Part shown: piece by piece, positions 10,235 to 22,729 of the stretch
How the letters are laid out: every line of letters starts with the position of its first letter
How positions within the stretch are numbered: position 1 is the stretch's first letter
Assembly (NCBI GenBank): GCA_947069175.1
Contig: CAMTDV010000017.1
Coordinates: 46,633,137-46,697,136 of the forward strand
Direction of reading: 5' to 3'
DNA: 64,000 nucleotides
Source of the DNA: Scalesia atractyloides
Taxonomy: Eukaryota > Streptophyta > Magnoliopsida > Asterales > Asteraceae
Translations under genes and position numbers: made by a program
Notes under the pieces: generated by a model
Databases searched by the model: none
Told to the model about the DNA's origin: nothing
The model's input: only the letters and a program-made list of their open reading frames with translations

Positions 10235-12172
10235 TTGTTTAAATTTTTGTGTAGGAACTTTTGAGATGAAAGCAAAATTATGAAGAATGGAGTTCCGTGG
10301 CACACAATGAAGACAGGCCGGGTTATCAAGGTTTATATAAAGGCCTTATTACATTTCAAATAATGTTTACTTTATTTTTGAAAAATTTTTGGAGAAAATT
10401 TTTCGAAAAACATGTTTCAATAACGTTTACTTGAAAGTTTTACAAATTTTTGAAAAAAATTTGAAAACTATCACAGAACCCTCACTGTTGAACAGACAAA
10501 ACCCAGGGATATAAATCTTTTATAAACACAAAAGTGTTAAGGTTTTTGTCATCATGAGGGGGAGAGTGCCTTAGAAGTAAAATTGTGAAGCGGTAATGGA
10601 TGGAGATATCAAGTGATTCTCATTAGTTGGTCAATGTTTTTCTATAAATAAAAGTTTCAAAAATATGTTTTTGAATTTTAGGGGGAGAAATTTTTTTTCA
10701 GAAAATCCAAAAACATATTAAATGTGAAAAGTACAAAAACATTGAAAAAGGCAAAAAGAGTTTTGTGTAAAAAAGGAAATGATAGTACATCAGTGGACTA
10801 TCACAGTATGCTAAAGAAATATGAAGTTTAAAAAGTGATAAACAAGTCTTACTGTGGATGTGTCGATAGGCTTTACACGTTCAGTAAATTGTTTTCGGGA
10901 TATAAACTAAATTTTACAAATCACTCGGATATATGGACTTAGTACTCCGAAACTTCGTTTGAGAGATTGCCTGATTCTGAGATACGAGGTCTTTATAGAT
11001 TTTTGATATCTGGGGTATTATACAAGTTCTTCTGATTTTGCATAAGCAATGGCCTAGAACTTCTATAATGCTTTTGCAAAAAATCCCCTAAAAACTGCAT
11101 TCAATTGAAAATATCGAAAGATACTACAACTGCAGTACAAAAAGATTCTATTTTGGAACACTACCTTATAAGTCGAGCCTTCATCTCTCTGTCGGTACGA
11201 TGGTACTAACCTGAGCTCTCAAGGTCTCGCACAACCCAGATATAGATATCAATTACGCTATACTCACCTGTAAGATGAAATCTAGGGAATCTTGATGCGG
11301 GAGTATATTCTGAGATTGTAACCATAGTTAAGTCAAGTTTCTTAATTCTACATAACATATCTTGGAACAATTGAGAAATATGTTAAATTTTAAGAAGACA
11401 AATATATCGACAATCTAGGTAAATTTGTTTAAAACTTAGTGTCATGAAGAGGTTAATGATACTTGTGATATGTCTCAAATAATTGATATGATCCTTTAAC
11501 ACAAACTCAACAAAAATATTTTTGTAAATATGTTTGTACATACTTAGAGTTTGATACTCATTACATAAAAACAAAAAGATTATATCATCTTTTAGTATCG
11601 ACCACTGATGATGAAATGCTGATTTTCAAAATCTAAAGCTGCTGATAAAAGTTTGAAAATTTCAAATTGATCTGAAAAGTTTAAAAGTTCATTAAGTTGA
11701 AACTTACATTTGAACAAATATATCAGTTTATGTTAAAATGTTTAATCAAGATCATTAAGTTGAACTTTATACATGAATCAGATATTCAAGGTCATTAATT
11801 TGGACTTGATTAACTGAGAGGGTTTAAAATTGATAAGGAGATTAAAATTTGAAATGTTGGTGTTTTGAAATTTCAAAGTTTGAATCTGAAATGTTTATTT
11901 GAATGTTTGAGAAACTTTGAAACATGAAGTTGAGTTTAAGGGGGAGCTGAATAAAACATGTTGATTAAAGATTCCAGAAAGCTCAAAGCAAGGAGTAGCA
12001 TGGTGATTAAAGTTTTATCAAGATATGTCTCAAGAAGAAAAGAGAAAAGGATTGTAGATGTTATGAATATCATGGAAGTTAAAGTTATTCAAGAAATAAA
12101 GATCAAGAGAACATTAAAGACTCAGGAACTTAATTGAAGAATAATGACTACAGCAACATCCAATGGGGAGTC
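10235..12172 (+). other. Noncoding 3' part of the deleted copia copy, ending in a polypurine tract
   Basis: No gene. It contains three GGGGGAG purine tracts (near 10558, 10680 and 11940), the conserved post-pol noncoding block (10640-11560), and a final tract AATGGGGAG at 12162-12170 just before the LTR at 12173. Pol and ORF3 are absent, and none of the palindromes found elsewhere upstream of ORF3 are present. Confidence 0.65.
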
Positions 12173-12550
12173 TGTTGATGCATATGTCTGTTGCCTACGT
12201 CATCGTATAACGTCGAGTCAGTATTTAGGAGCAAAATGTCGAAGTTTATGTATATATAGGGTCAAGTTCGCTTGAAAAGGAAGTGTTGTAGTCAAGTTCG
12301 GCCGAACTTGACTAAGCATGTTCGCCCGAACTTGCATCTCCTCCAGCGAGCTTGTTCTCCTATAAATAGGAGTCTTGACATTTCATTTGTAAGATTCAGA
12401 GATTTTGTCACGACAGAGGCGAAGCTCTGTCCAAGTGTTTCATTTGTAAGAATCAGTAACAAACTTGTATCCAATGTCACTATGCAAACGAATTCCGCAC
12501 ATTTACCTTAGGTTTGCCAAATTGGACCAGAAAGATCCGTACAACGGATC
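12173..12550 (+). repeat. Sirevirus-like LTR C (distinct subfamily)
   Basis: Starts TGTTGATGCATATG, closer to the start of the minus-strand element's LTR (TGTTGATGCAGATG) than to LTR A/B (TGTTAGTACATA). It carries TTCG-type palindromes at about 12263, 12293 and 12320, a TATA box (CTATAAATAGG near 12361) and the shared TTTGTCACGACAGAGGCG. The 3' end is unclear: no intact primer binding site follows, and the sequence joins the leader at about 12550. Confidence 0.75.
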
Positions 12551-12698
12551 CTCAATAAAAGTTACTAAAAATTGAATATGTCATGTAAAATACAATGATG
12601 ATATACCCCTGAGAGTTTCAATATCAAATTCAAACGAATTAATGTCAAAAAGTTGAAAAAACCATGTTTGGAAAACTCATTTTGGTCGAACTTTTAAT

Positions 12699-13019
12699 CA
12701 AGTCCGCTCGAACTTGATTAAAAATTCATCATTTTTAATCAAGTCCGCCCGAACTTGATTAAATTTCTAGGTTTTTCAGACAAGTCCGCTCGAACTTATC
12801 TAATTCTCATTCAATTTTTATCAAGTTCTCCCGAACTTGATTAAATTTTGTTGAAAATATAGTATAAGTTCGCCCGAACTTGATAAATATCTTGAATTTC
12901 ATAACAAGTTCGCTCGTACTTGTTCCAGGGTGAAATTTTCAAAATTGTTAACACAAGTTCGCCCGAACTTGTGTAAAATTGAACCTGATTTTCTCAAACT
13001 GCAAGTTCGTCCGAACTTG
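12699..13019 (+). repeat. Eight-copy palindrome array in the gag leader, copy B element
   Basis: Palindrome starts at 12699, 12740, 12781, 12822, 12865, 12905, 12954 and 13002 (steps 41, 41, 41, 43, 40, 49, 48). Individual units have diverged from copy A, but number and pitch are kept. The array ends about 68 bp before the former gag start. Confidence 0.95.
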
Positions 13020-13087
13020 TCAGTAGTCTAATCATTTTTCTAAGTTTGTGGACGTGTTTTTCAGTAATATTCGTCAGTTTTTTCAAG

Positions 13088-16000
13088 ATAGAAGATCTTC
13101 ATAGTGCATTCAGTAAATCAAGTGAACATTGATAACGAGATGGGCACATCTGTGAAACCGCCGAAACTCATGTGTATGGACGAATATGAGGGGTCGAAAG
13201 AAAAGTTCAGTAACTGGGTTCAAGCTACATATTTTCACAGCTGGGTTGCAGTAGAGACTGGCTATACATAGCCCAGAGATGAGAATGATAATGTTATCGA
13301 CATTAGCAAGTTTTCTACTATACAAAAGGATGCTTACGTCGCCGAGAAGAAAATGATAAGTTTGATCCAACAGTCGGTGAAAGAAGATATATTGGTGCTG
13401 CTACCGGAATATAAGACTGCACAAGAACTATGGAAATTCTTGAAGAACAAATACCAGGGAAGTGCATAAATGGTCAAAAGCAAGAAAGCACTGATCATGA
13501 AGGAATTTGACATATTCACGATGACCAAGGGTGAAACGATGAAACAAATGATCGAAAGGTTTTTTCATCTGAAAGTGATTATGAGGAGACATGGGCTTGA
13601 GAAAATGAAAGAAGAATACATTGATAAACTCGCTGACGCTTTACCAGAGGGTGAGTGGACGACTTATCTCATGGTGCTCAAAGAAAGTCCGAGCTGGGAG
13701 TTCTTCAAACTATCCACTTTCATTGATAAGCTGGAGGGGCACGAGATGGAGTTGTTAAAGATAGTCAAGTCAAAGAATTCAAATGTTACTCAAGATGTAG
13801 GGTTGTACTACAAGACAGGAGCTCAAGAAAATATAACTAGCCCGAAGATCCAAACCGCTTTTAGTGCGAATCTGAATTCCTCGAATCATTCGCCACAGAG
13901 TCAAGCTAAATCATATCAAAAATATGATCAGAGTCCCAAGAATTCTTCATATTCAAGCATGGGTTCAAATTCTTCGTATCAGAATCAATCAAATCAGAAT
14001 AATCAATCGAATTCTGATCCAAATGTGTTCAAATGCAACATTGCAGTCAACCTTAACAATGTCGTTTCTGAACAAGTTGCCAAACAACACATGGCACTTC
14101 TTGCTGCAGTGTTGGAATCTTAGGAAAGTTTGGTGGCTGGGAAGATTGGTAATCCAGAAATGACTGCTGATGATTATGATCAAGTGGATGAAGAAGAGCT
14201 TGAGTTGATGGACATCAAATGGTCCTTAGCATTGATTATTCGGAGGGTTACTAAATTTGTTGCACTAACCGGCAGAGATATCGGGAATTCAAGCAACAAT
14301 TTGGGATTCAACAAAACAAAGGTTACTTGCTTCAGATGCCGACAAAAAGGGCACTTCAAAAGATAATGCAAGAATCCTGAGGCAACTGGGAATCAAAGTC
14401 CATTTGGAGGTGGCAGTGAATACTATAAGAAGTCACTACAATACTAGCCATTGCCAAAGAAGACTCAAGTCGAAATCCAAGAGAAACCATCCAACACCAA
14501 AGAAAAGGCAATGGTTGCTTCGAATGAAGATGACGGTTTTGACTGGAACTCATATATTGGCAAAAAGACCGGTGTTGCTCTAATGGCTGAGAACATGCAA
14601 CACATCTGCTGAAGATGCAGCTATGGAGAATGCAATGCTAGAAGGATATATGCAACAAGCAGAGGAAGAGGAAATCTATCACCACACAAAAGGTGCAAAG
14701 TATCCTTTCTCCTAACATGACTACTAGTTTTGCAGGTTGTTTCGGTGATACAACATCTTCGGAGCATGTTACTGAGGAGAAACCTGTGGTTGAGGAAGTT
14801 ATCAATGTAACCAAAGAAATGAACAAAGAAAACCTCACAGAGATCGCCAATAAAGCTATGATGGCAAATCTGAAGAAGGTAGGTCCAGAGGTAAAGGTAC
14901 AAATTGTTGAGGTTGAAAAACCATGTACAAAATGTGCTGAACCGTGTGTTCAATGTGCTGAAAAGTCTCAGATCATAAGCGAACTCAATGTGCATAATAA
15001 CAATTTCAAATACGATTATCGCACAATGAAAGAGGCTTATGACAAAATGAAAGATGATTACAGCAGGCTTGATAATAATAACATTGAACAGCATGACACA
15101 GTGAGAATGTTAAAAGCTACATTAATGGAAAAACAAAAAGCTATTAACGTTTACATAAACAATATTGCTGAAGTAAAACAAGAATTTCAAGACATGAAAA
15201 TCAAAACTAAAAGAGTTAGACGACTTCTAAAAAGCTATACCACAAATGCTTACGTCATTGATCACATTCTTCCAACGATTCAGTCGGAAGAAAATGTTTA
15301 GAAAGTCAAAGGTAAGAAAGGTAGTGATTATAACAATGTTCCACCAACCTTGTGCGGAAAGTATTATCGCAAGAAGGCTGAGGGGATGGAAAAAGCGCTC
15401 AACATTGAACTTTTAACCGAAAAGAAAAATGAGCTGTCTGAGAACATTGATATAACCTACACAAGCGATTATTGCGAAGCGGTGGTTAAAAAATGTTGTT
15501 GAAAATGTTTTGAATGAATCTGATGATGGCAGCTATGAGAGCGCCAACTCGAGTTCGAATAATTCTGATTCACAATCTTCAGATGATGATACATCATCGG
15601 AAGATAGCCTAAGTGATGATCCTAACGTTGTCATGTACAAAGTTAAGGATTCTGATAGACTATATTTCGACGATAGCTTTCCGATTCGAAATGTGAAAGA
15701 GGATCAGCTTGATAAATTCTTCAAACTCGTTGAAGTATCATCAGAGGATTTGGAAATCAATGAAAAGAATTTTTACTCTAAACCTAAAAGAAATAACTAC
15801 CGAAGGAATGGTGATGACTTTCCGGAACATAGGAGAGCAGGGTTGGGTTTGGATGTAGAAGAAGAACCGAATAAGAAAAAGTCACCATTTCGCGAATATA
15901 AAGATAAAAACATGACATTCGTATATGGGACGAGCACGGTTCAGGAAGAAAGTTTGATTGGAAAGCAATCAAATGATGAATTTAAAAAGGAAAAAGAACT

Positions 16001-16594
16001 TCGGATAAGGCTAAAGCCGCAAGTGGTGTAAAACCCACTAGTGGACGTTCTCATGATAATTGGACTTGCTTTAAATGCAATGAAGTTTGTCACATTCACG
16101 CAAGTGTCCGAAATCAAAGCTTGTTTATCCTCGAAGAAAATCAAGTTCAAATGTTGAAAAGCCTAAGCAACCAGAGATCGTAAAACCTGTCGCAATTATG
16201 AAAAGAAATGAATCTAAAATTGAAGTTAAACCTAAAACTGAATTGAAGTTTGAAAATTCAACTTTTGAGAAAGGTGAAACTTCAAAAACAAATGAAAACA
16301 AAGATTCAAGGTTTTACATAAAAAAAAGCAAGGATTAACTCACAATCCTGGGTTGCTAAAAAGAAATCAACAACATCTGAAGTTGTTAAGTCTGAGACAG
16401 TAGTAACAAAAGTCGACAAAGTGTCTGTTTCAAAAGATAAAACTGAAAATGACAAACTTTCAAAAGATAAGAAAAAGGTCAAGTTTGAAAACGATAATGT
16501 TGATGATGTCTTAGATGGAGATTTTGAGAATGATTATGAAGTTTATTATCCTAAACCCAAGACCAAGAAGGCTTGGGTCGCACTTTTTAACTGA
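13088..16594 (+). pseudogene. Sirevirus-like gag, copy B (two zinc knuckles)
   Basis: Long Gag of about 1,150 codons, broken by several stops. The start codon is lost (ATA at 13088-13090), followed by a small deletion. Order: N-terminal PPKLM/WVQATYFHSW region; capsid-like UBN2 region (13470-13780, KKALIMKEFDIF, DKLADALPEGEW); Ser/Asn/Gln-rich linker; first CCHC knuckle at 14328-14369 (CFRCRQKGHFKR then TAA, C); a 600-codon section with coiled coil (14960-15290) and an acidic serine-rich stretch (15510-15720); degenerate second knuckle at 16067-16105 (CFKC...CHIH); Lys-rich tail; AWVALFN plus TGA at 16592-16594. Known role: particle shell and RNA binding. Confidence 0.85.
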
Positions 16595-16604
16595 ATATTA
16601 ATGT

Positions 16605-19600
16605 GTGCAGGGGCTCCAGAGATCCATATTATCAAAGTGGATTCTGGATAGTGGAGCTTCAAGGCACATGACCGGGATGAAAGCGCTACTCTTTGATATC
16701 AAAGCGATTAATGGAGGGTATGTAGGCTTCGCTGGAAATCAAGGAGGCCAGATTGTAGCTGAAGGAAAGCTCTCAAATGGCATGGTATCTTTTGATCGTG
16801 TGAATTACATCGCTAAGCTATAGTACAATCTTCTAAGTATATCATAGATTTGCGATAAGCAGTTCACAGTTCATTTCAATGATAAGGAGTGCATGATACT
16901 TAAGCCGGGTTTCAAAACTCCGAGTGATTGGATTCTCATGCATTCTCCACGCGAAAATGATCTCTACGTGTTAGACATGGGTATTGCTACAACATCGTCG
17001 AAATCGGCTCAATGTTTTGTCACAAAAGCCACGAAGAAGGATTCGATTCTATGGCACAGAAAAATGGGGCATATACATCTGAGGAAAATGAATTTTCTAG
17101 TTCATAACGATTTAGTCGAGGGGGTGAATCTTCAAAGCTTCCACATGACGGATCATTGTCTTGAATGTAAGAAAGGGAAGCAGAAAAAGAAGTCACATCC
17201 TAAGAAGATTCTGAATTCCATAAAGTTGCCACTTGAACGTCTACATATGGATCTTTTCGGTCCGGTGAACGTACGAAGTATATCCGGAGATCTATACTGT
17301 TTAGTCGTCACAGATGATTATCCTCGATATTCATGAGTTTTCTTTCAAGAGTCTAAAGATGATACGTTCGATAATCTGGTAATTCTCTTCAAGAAGCTCG
17401 AAATTCTATATAATCTGCCTGTCAGACGTATTCGTAGTGATAACGGCACGGATTTCAAGAACAACAAGATGAAGGAGTTTTGCAACGCCAAAGGAATTCT
17501 GCACGAATTCAGTGCACCTTATGCTCCACAACAAAATGGCGTAGCTGAAAGGAAGAATAGAACGTTGATCGAAACAGCAAGAACAATGCTTGCAGACTCG
17601 AAACTTCCTAGGCAGTTGCAGAGGCATGTTACACTTTAAACATGGTCTTAACTGTCAAACCGACTAAAAATACATGTTTTGAGATGATCAACTGAAGGAA
17701 CCCAAATTTGAAATATCTAGAACCGTTTGGTGCACCGTGCATAGTGATTGATCAAGATGGAAAGTTCGGTGCTAAAACGCTTGAAGGTTTCTTTGTTGGT
17801 TACGCTAGTCCGCTAAGAAGAGTTTATGTTCCTGCTTTGAGAAAAGTGATTGAAGCACAACACGTTGATTACTTTCGGTACACAACTCCTATTCAGAGAA
17901 AAGGCGATGCGTGGTTGTTCAATTACCAAGATTTGTGGAAGTCATTCGACTTGCTAGAAGAACCGTCTGATGAAGAACTTGCAGCTCTTTATTATCTTCA
18001 ACAGTCAGCAAACCATGAACAGATTCTAAGGCCAATTGTGGCTAATCAACCCACTGTTGATACATCATCTTATGGTGCAGGTCCAAGTAATAGTGGTGTT
18101 CCAGTTGAACAAGTTTCTGAAGCAGAACCTACTACAACTCCAGCAAATGTTTCCACTGAACCAGGAATGCAACTATAGAGCCCATGCTTCTCAGAATCTG
18201 AATTCCGACTCTGATGAAGCCCTGACTTTCGATGATGATGGAGAATCCTCTTCCGATGAAGAATCCGAGCAGATATCCAACATGTTGAATCAATCTGCTG
18301 GCCCGAGCAATCAAAATGAAGCTGCATCTAGTGCTCCTGAAGTTGAGTTGATCGTTGATTTGAATGTCACAAATCAGAACAGTACGGTTGATGTTCCTAG
18401 CGAGGAGATGCCACGATCTTATTCTTATCATCCTTCAACAAACATTATTGGAGAGTTACAGACTGGTGTGCGAACAAGAAGTCAAATCAACAAAGCATTA
18501 AGTTGTTTCTATACCCGAGTGGCCCCGACTTAAAATTACTGTTATTATTCAGTTTCATATCTCAAATAGAGCTGAAGACTGTGTATGAAGCTCCGGGTGA
18601 TGAGAACTGGGTAATAGCGATGCAGGAAGAGTTGTTACAGTTCGAGAAACTGGGAGTTTGGAGGCTTGTAGACTTACCACCTAAGTAGAAAGCGATAGAT
18701 ACGAAGTGGGTCTTAAAGTGTAAAAGGGATGATCGAGGTGTGATTGTTAGAAACAAAGCTCGGTTGGTTGTCAAGGTTTCCACCAGCAAGAAGGAATTGA
18801 CTATACGGAAGTCTATGCACCGGTTGCACGCTTGGAGTCAATCCGCATTTTCCTTGCATTCGCAGCTTGGAAAGGTTTTAAGGTGTACCAGTTAGATGTG
18901 AAATCCCATTTATCTATGGTAAGCTACGTGAACAAGTGTACGTCGGCCAACCACTAAGGTTCGTCGATCCGCTGAACAAGAACAAAGCTTATCTCCTAGA
19001 CAAAGCCTTATACAGATTACACCAAGCCCCGAGAGCTTGGTACGAGACATTATCTCAACATCTCATTGGAAACGGCTTTACTAGAGGCACAGTGGATAGT
19101 ACAAATCTAATCATCGTACAAATCTATGTGGATGATATCATCTTTGGTTCAACGGATGATAGTCTTTGCAAAGAATTCGAAAATATAATGAAGAAGAAAT
19201 TCGAGATGTCTTCTATGGGTGAAATGAAATTCTTCCTCGGATTACAAGTTGATCAGTTACTAGACGTTTCATCAAACCAAATATGTTCACGATATTCTGA
19301 AGAAGTTTGAAATGGATAGCTCGAAGCCGCTTTCGACTCCTCTGGCGCTGAATCACGGGATTTGCATTGACGAAACAGGAACCAAAGTGGATGATACGCT
19401 CTATCGATCGATGATAGGATCTCTTGTATCTGACGGCATCTCGCCCAGATATCATGTATCCTACCTGCCTGTGCGCAAGATATCAGTCCAGTCCCCAAGT
19501 GTCTCACATGCAGATAGTAAAAAGAATATTCCGTTACTTGAAGGGATGTCCAAGCACCGGCTTTTGGTATCCAAAGAATGATAACTTTGATCTGACGGGA

Positions 19601-20107
19601 TACGCTGATTCTGACTTTGGGGTGGACAAGCTGAATTCTAAATCTACAACAGCTGGTTGCCAGTTCTTCGGAACTCGATTTGTAATGTGGCAATGCAAGA
19701 AACAAACCACGGTCTCTCTTTCTACTTGTGAGGCATAATACATTTCTGCTTCTAGCTGTTGTTCTCAAATCCTATGGATTCAACAACAGATGAGGGACTT
19801 TGGATTGCAATTTCTTGATACGCCTTTATATGTAGATAATAAGGCAACAATCGACATCACTAAAAATCTTGTTCATCACTCTCGAACTAAACACATAGAA
19901 ATTCGTTATCACTTTATTCATGACTGCTACGAAAAGAAGTTGGTGCGAATTGAAAAAATCCACACCGATGAACAAAAAGCTGATTTTTATACCAAAGCTT
20001 TTCCTCTAACAAGATTTAAATATCTAATGAGGCTTAATGGTATTAAAAATTTGTTGACAGGTGCGGAAGCAGAGGTTGAATATGGATCAGACGACGAGTT
20101 CACGTGA
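16605..20107 (+). pseudogene. Sirevirus-like pol, copy B
   Basis: Protease with the catalytic signature WILDSGASRHMTG (16627-16680, intact DSGA), then pre-integrase (16893-17336), integrase (HMDLFGP near 17245, DNGTDFKN near 17440, AERKNRTL near 17548), reverse transcriptase (YVDDIIFG near 19125) and RNase H (ADSDFG near 19605; YVDNKA near 19830; end 20107). Stops include TAG after the protease (16821-16823), TGA 17334-17336 and TAA 19736-19738; the last two also occur in copy A. A frameshift near 18905 and another near 19265 further break RT. It is less damaged than copy A but not functional. Confidence 0.9.
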
Positions 20108-21327
20108 TCCACATTGGTTTGTATATCCTTTAGATTAGTATTTCTTAAAAATCTAAAATACAAAAGTATGTTTTTGAATTTAGGGGGAGAAATATTTGAG
20201 AAAATACAAAAACATATGAAAAATTCAAAAAGTACAAAAACATTGAAAAAGACAAAAAGAATTTTGTGTTACAAAAGGGAATGATAGTACATCAGTGGAC
20301 TATCAGAGTATGCTAAAGAATTGTTAAGTCTAAAAGTGATAAACAAGTCTTACTGAGGATGTGTCGATAGGCTTTACACGTTCAGTAAATTGTTTCCGAT
20401 ATATAAACTAAATTTTACAACTGCTTAAACTTGTGGATTAACATCTGTCGGATATATGGACTTGGTACTCCGAAATTTCGTTTGAGAGATTGCCTGATTC
20501 TGAGATACGAGGTCTTTATAGATGATTGATATCTGGGGTATTATACAAGTTCTTCTGATTTTGCAGAAACAATAGCCTAGAACTTCTGTAATGTTTTTGC
20601 TATAAACCCCTAAACTGCATGCAAAGCTGAAAAGAATCGAAAGATCTAATCATTTGCAGTGCTTAAAAGATTCCTTAAGTGGAACACACCTATAAGTCGA
20701 GCCTTCATCCCTTTGTCCGATACGGTGGTATTAACCTAAGCTCTTAAGGCTTCGCATTAACCCAGATACAGATATCAATTACGCTATATTCACCTATAAG
20801 ATGAAATCTATGGAATCTTGATACGGGAGTATATTCTAAGATGGGAACCATAGTTAAGTCAAGTTTCATAATTCATACCTAACATATCTTGGAACAATTG
20901 AGAAATGTGTCGAATTTTAAGTGGACAAACATATCGACAATCTAGGTAAACGAGTTTAAAACTTAAAGTCATCAACAGGTCAACGGTACTGGTGATATGT
21001 CTCAATCAACTGATATGATCCTTAGACACGAATTCACAAAAATATGTCTGTAAAATATGTTTATACATAGTTTACTTGTTATAAGTCTGTACATAGTTCT
21101 GTACATAGTCTATCTACTTTACATATTAAAACCAAAAAGATTTTCAGTGTGTTTTAGCATAAACTTTATAAAAATACAAAAAAATTTGTTTCTACATTAG
21201 TTTCTACAAGCTAATGTTGGAGAACGGATCTTCGAAGTCTGGTAAGGTGCTAAACTGGTGGAAATCTTATTGACAACGGACCGGGAGCTAATCTTTTAAA
21301 TTTGATAAGCCAAAACGATTAAAAGTT
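20108..21327 (+). other. Conserved noncoding block between pol and ORF3, copy B
   Basis: Same block as at 3131-4379, with the internal GGGGGAGA tract near 20185. One of the A-rich imperfect repeats seen in copy A (3240-3280) is missing here. No gene. Confidence 0.6.
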
Positions 21328-21342
21328 CATTAATTTGAAACT

Positions 21343-21649
21343 ATTTTTGTGAACGGCAAGGAATGACGTGCCAACCACCGTGACACTGGGCGTTGTGGCA
21401 AGGTCGACTACTCGACCGCCGCCAGCCTCTTGACTCTCCCAGATGTGCGGAAACCCGACCTCCACCCGCCCGAGGGCACGATAGTGGAATAATCGGTAAA
21501 ACCTCGTCTCCCATCCAAGACGAACTGGCGCCACCCGTATTCGCCCTTCACCTTGATGCCGCATAAAATAATGCAGAGAGTGAGAGTCGAACCTAGGTCA
21601 CAAGTAACACCAAGTCTTTCCCCAACCACTGCACCACTACCTCATTGGC
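21343..21649 (-). mobile_element. tRNA-derived SINE, copy B
   Basis: Same insertion as 4396-4700. Flanking repeats CATTAATTTGAAACT at 21328-21342 and 21650-21665. Pol III A-box-like and B-box-like motifs are near the right end on the minus strand. Confidence 0.85.
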
Positions 21650-21857
21650 CATTAATTTGAAACTTGATTTTGAGAAAAACCAACAGTTTTTTCATAACGG
21701 GTCAAACCGAGGTCATTAACTTAGAGTCGGCTGACAAATCGGTTAATCAAGGTCATTAGCTTGGACTTGGTCAACTGAGTGGATTTTTAAAACTGGAAAA
21801 ATTGAAAAGTTCAGGGTCTAAATTTAAAAATTTGAAAAATTTTGATTTTGGGATAAT

Positions 21858-22691
21858 CAAGTTCGCCCGGACTTGTTATCAAGTTCGACCGGACTTGTTG
21901 GTGCTTAAAAGGTTTATTAAACAACTAGTTCGCCCGGACTTATACTTATCTTAGTTGATGGGTTTTACAAGTTCTCCGGGACTTGTTCACTATAAATAGA
22001 TTACAAGTTCGCCCGGACTTCATAACTGGTTTCTTGATTCTGAGAGCGAACTTGAGCGATTTTAGGCGAATTTCAAAATTGGTACATTTAAGTCGAATTG
22101 CTGCCCGATTTTAGAGTGAATCTTAGTGATTGGCACACTAAGAATCATGTCTATGGTGAGTGATTTGGATTTGGACCATGAATTGACATATTTTGAACAA
22201 GTTAGATCTGAGTAGAATGTTTGGACATTAATTAGGGTGTTAAAAGATGAATTGAACATTAAAACATGTTAATGAATCATAATCGATCATAAATGTGTTA
22301 TTAATTTGAATCAAAAGGTCATAAATAGGTTGTTGCAGGAATGTGTGAAAGAGATGACAAGTTCGCCTGAACTTGTCAAATGGTTCTTTCAACCAAGTTC
22401 GGCCGAACTTGTCCTCATGAGTTAAACTGATAATATTCTCTCAAGTTCGCCCGGACTTGTTTGAATTTTTTTCAAATGTTAAGTCTTAACAAGTTCGCCC
22501 GAATTTGTTTAAGAAACAATCAGTATGATTTGATAAGTTCGCCCGGACTTATCAGAATTTGTTTCAAAATTATAAAACCTTTACAAGTTCGCCCGAACTT
22601 GTTTAAGTGTTGATCAAAATGTCTTAACATGTTCGCCCGGACTTGATGTTTTTGTAATGGTTAAATGGTAATACAAGTCCGCCTGAATTTG
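21858..22691 (+). repeat. Palindrome array upstream of ORF3, copy B
   Basis: Thirteen palindromes of the CAAGTTCGCCCGGACTTG type start at about 21858, 21880, 21925, 21968, 22004, 22358, 22394, 22442, 22490, 22534, 22584, 22628 and 22674. The last six steps are 48, 48, 44, 50, 44 and 46 bp. A 350-bp gap without palindromes (22025-22355) splits the array in two. Copy A lacks the first part. Confidence 0.93.
21991..21998 (+). promoter_or_regulatory. Candidate internal TATA box ahead of ORF3
   Basis: TATAAATA lies among TTCG palindromes, 740 bp before ORF3, with the same arrangement as in the LTRs (palindromes then TATAAATAG). The sequence shows motif and context only; promoter activity is inferred. 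It is deleted in copy A. Confidence 0.4.
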
Positions 22692-22729
22692 TTATTAGGG
22701 TTTGTTAAATTGTTAAACTTTGACTAATT

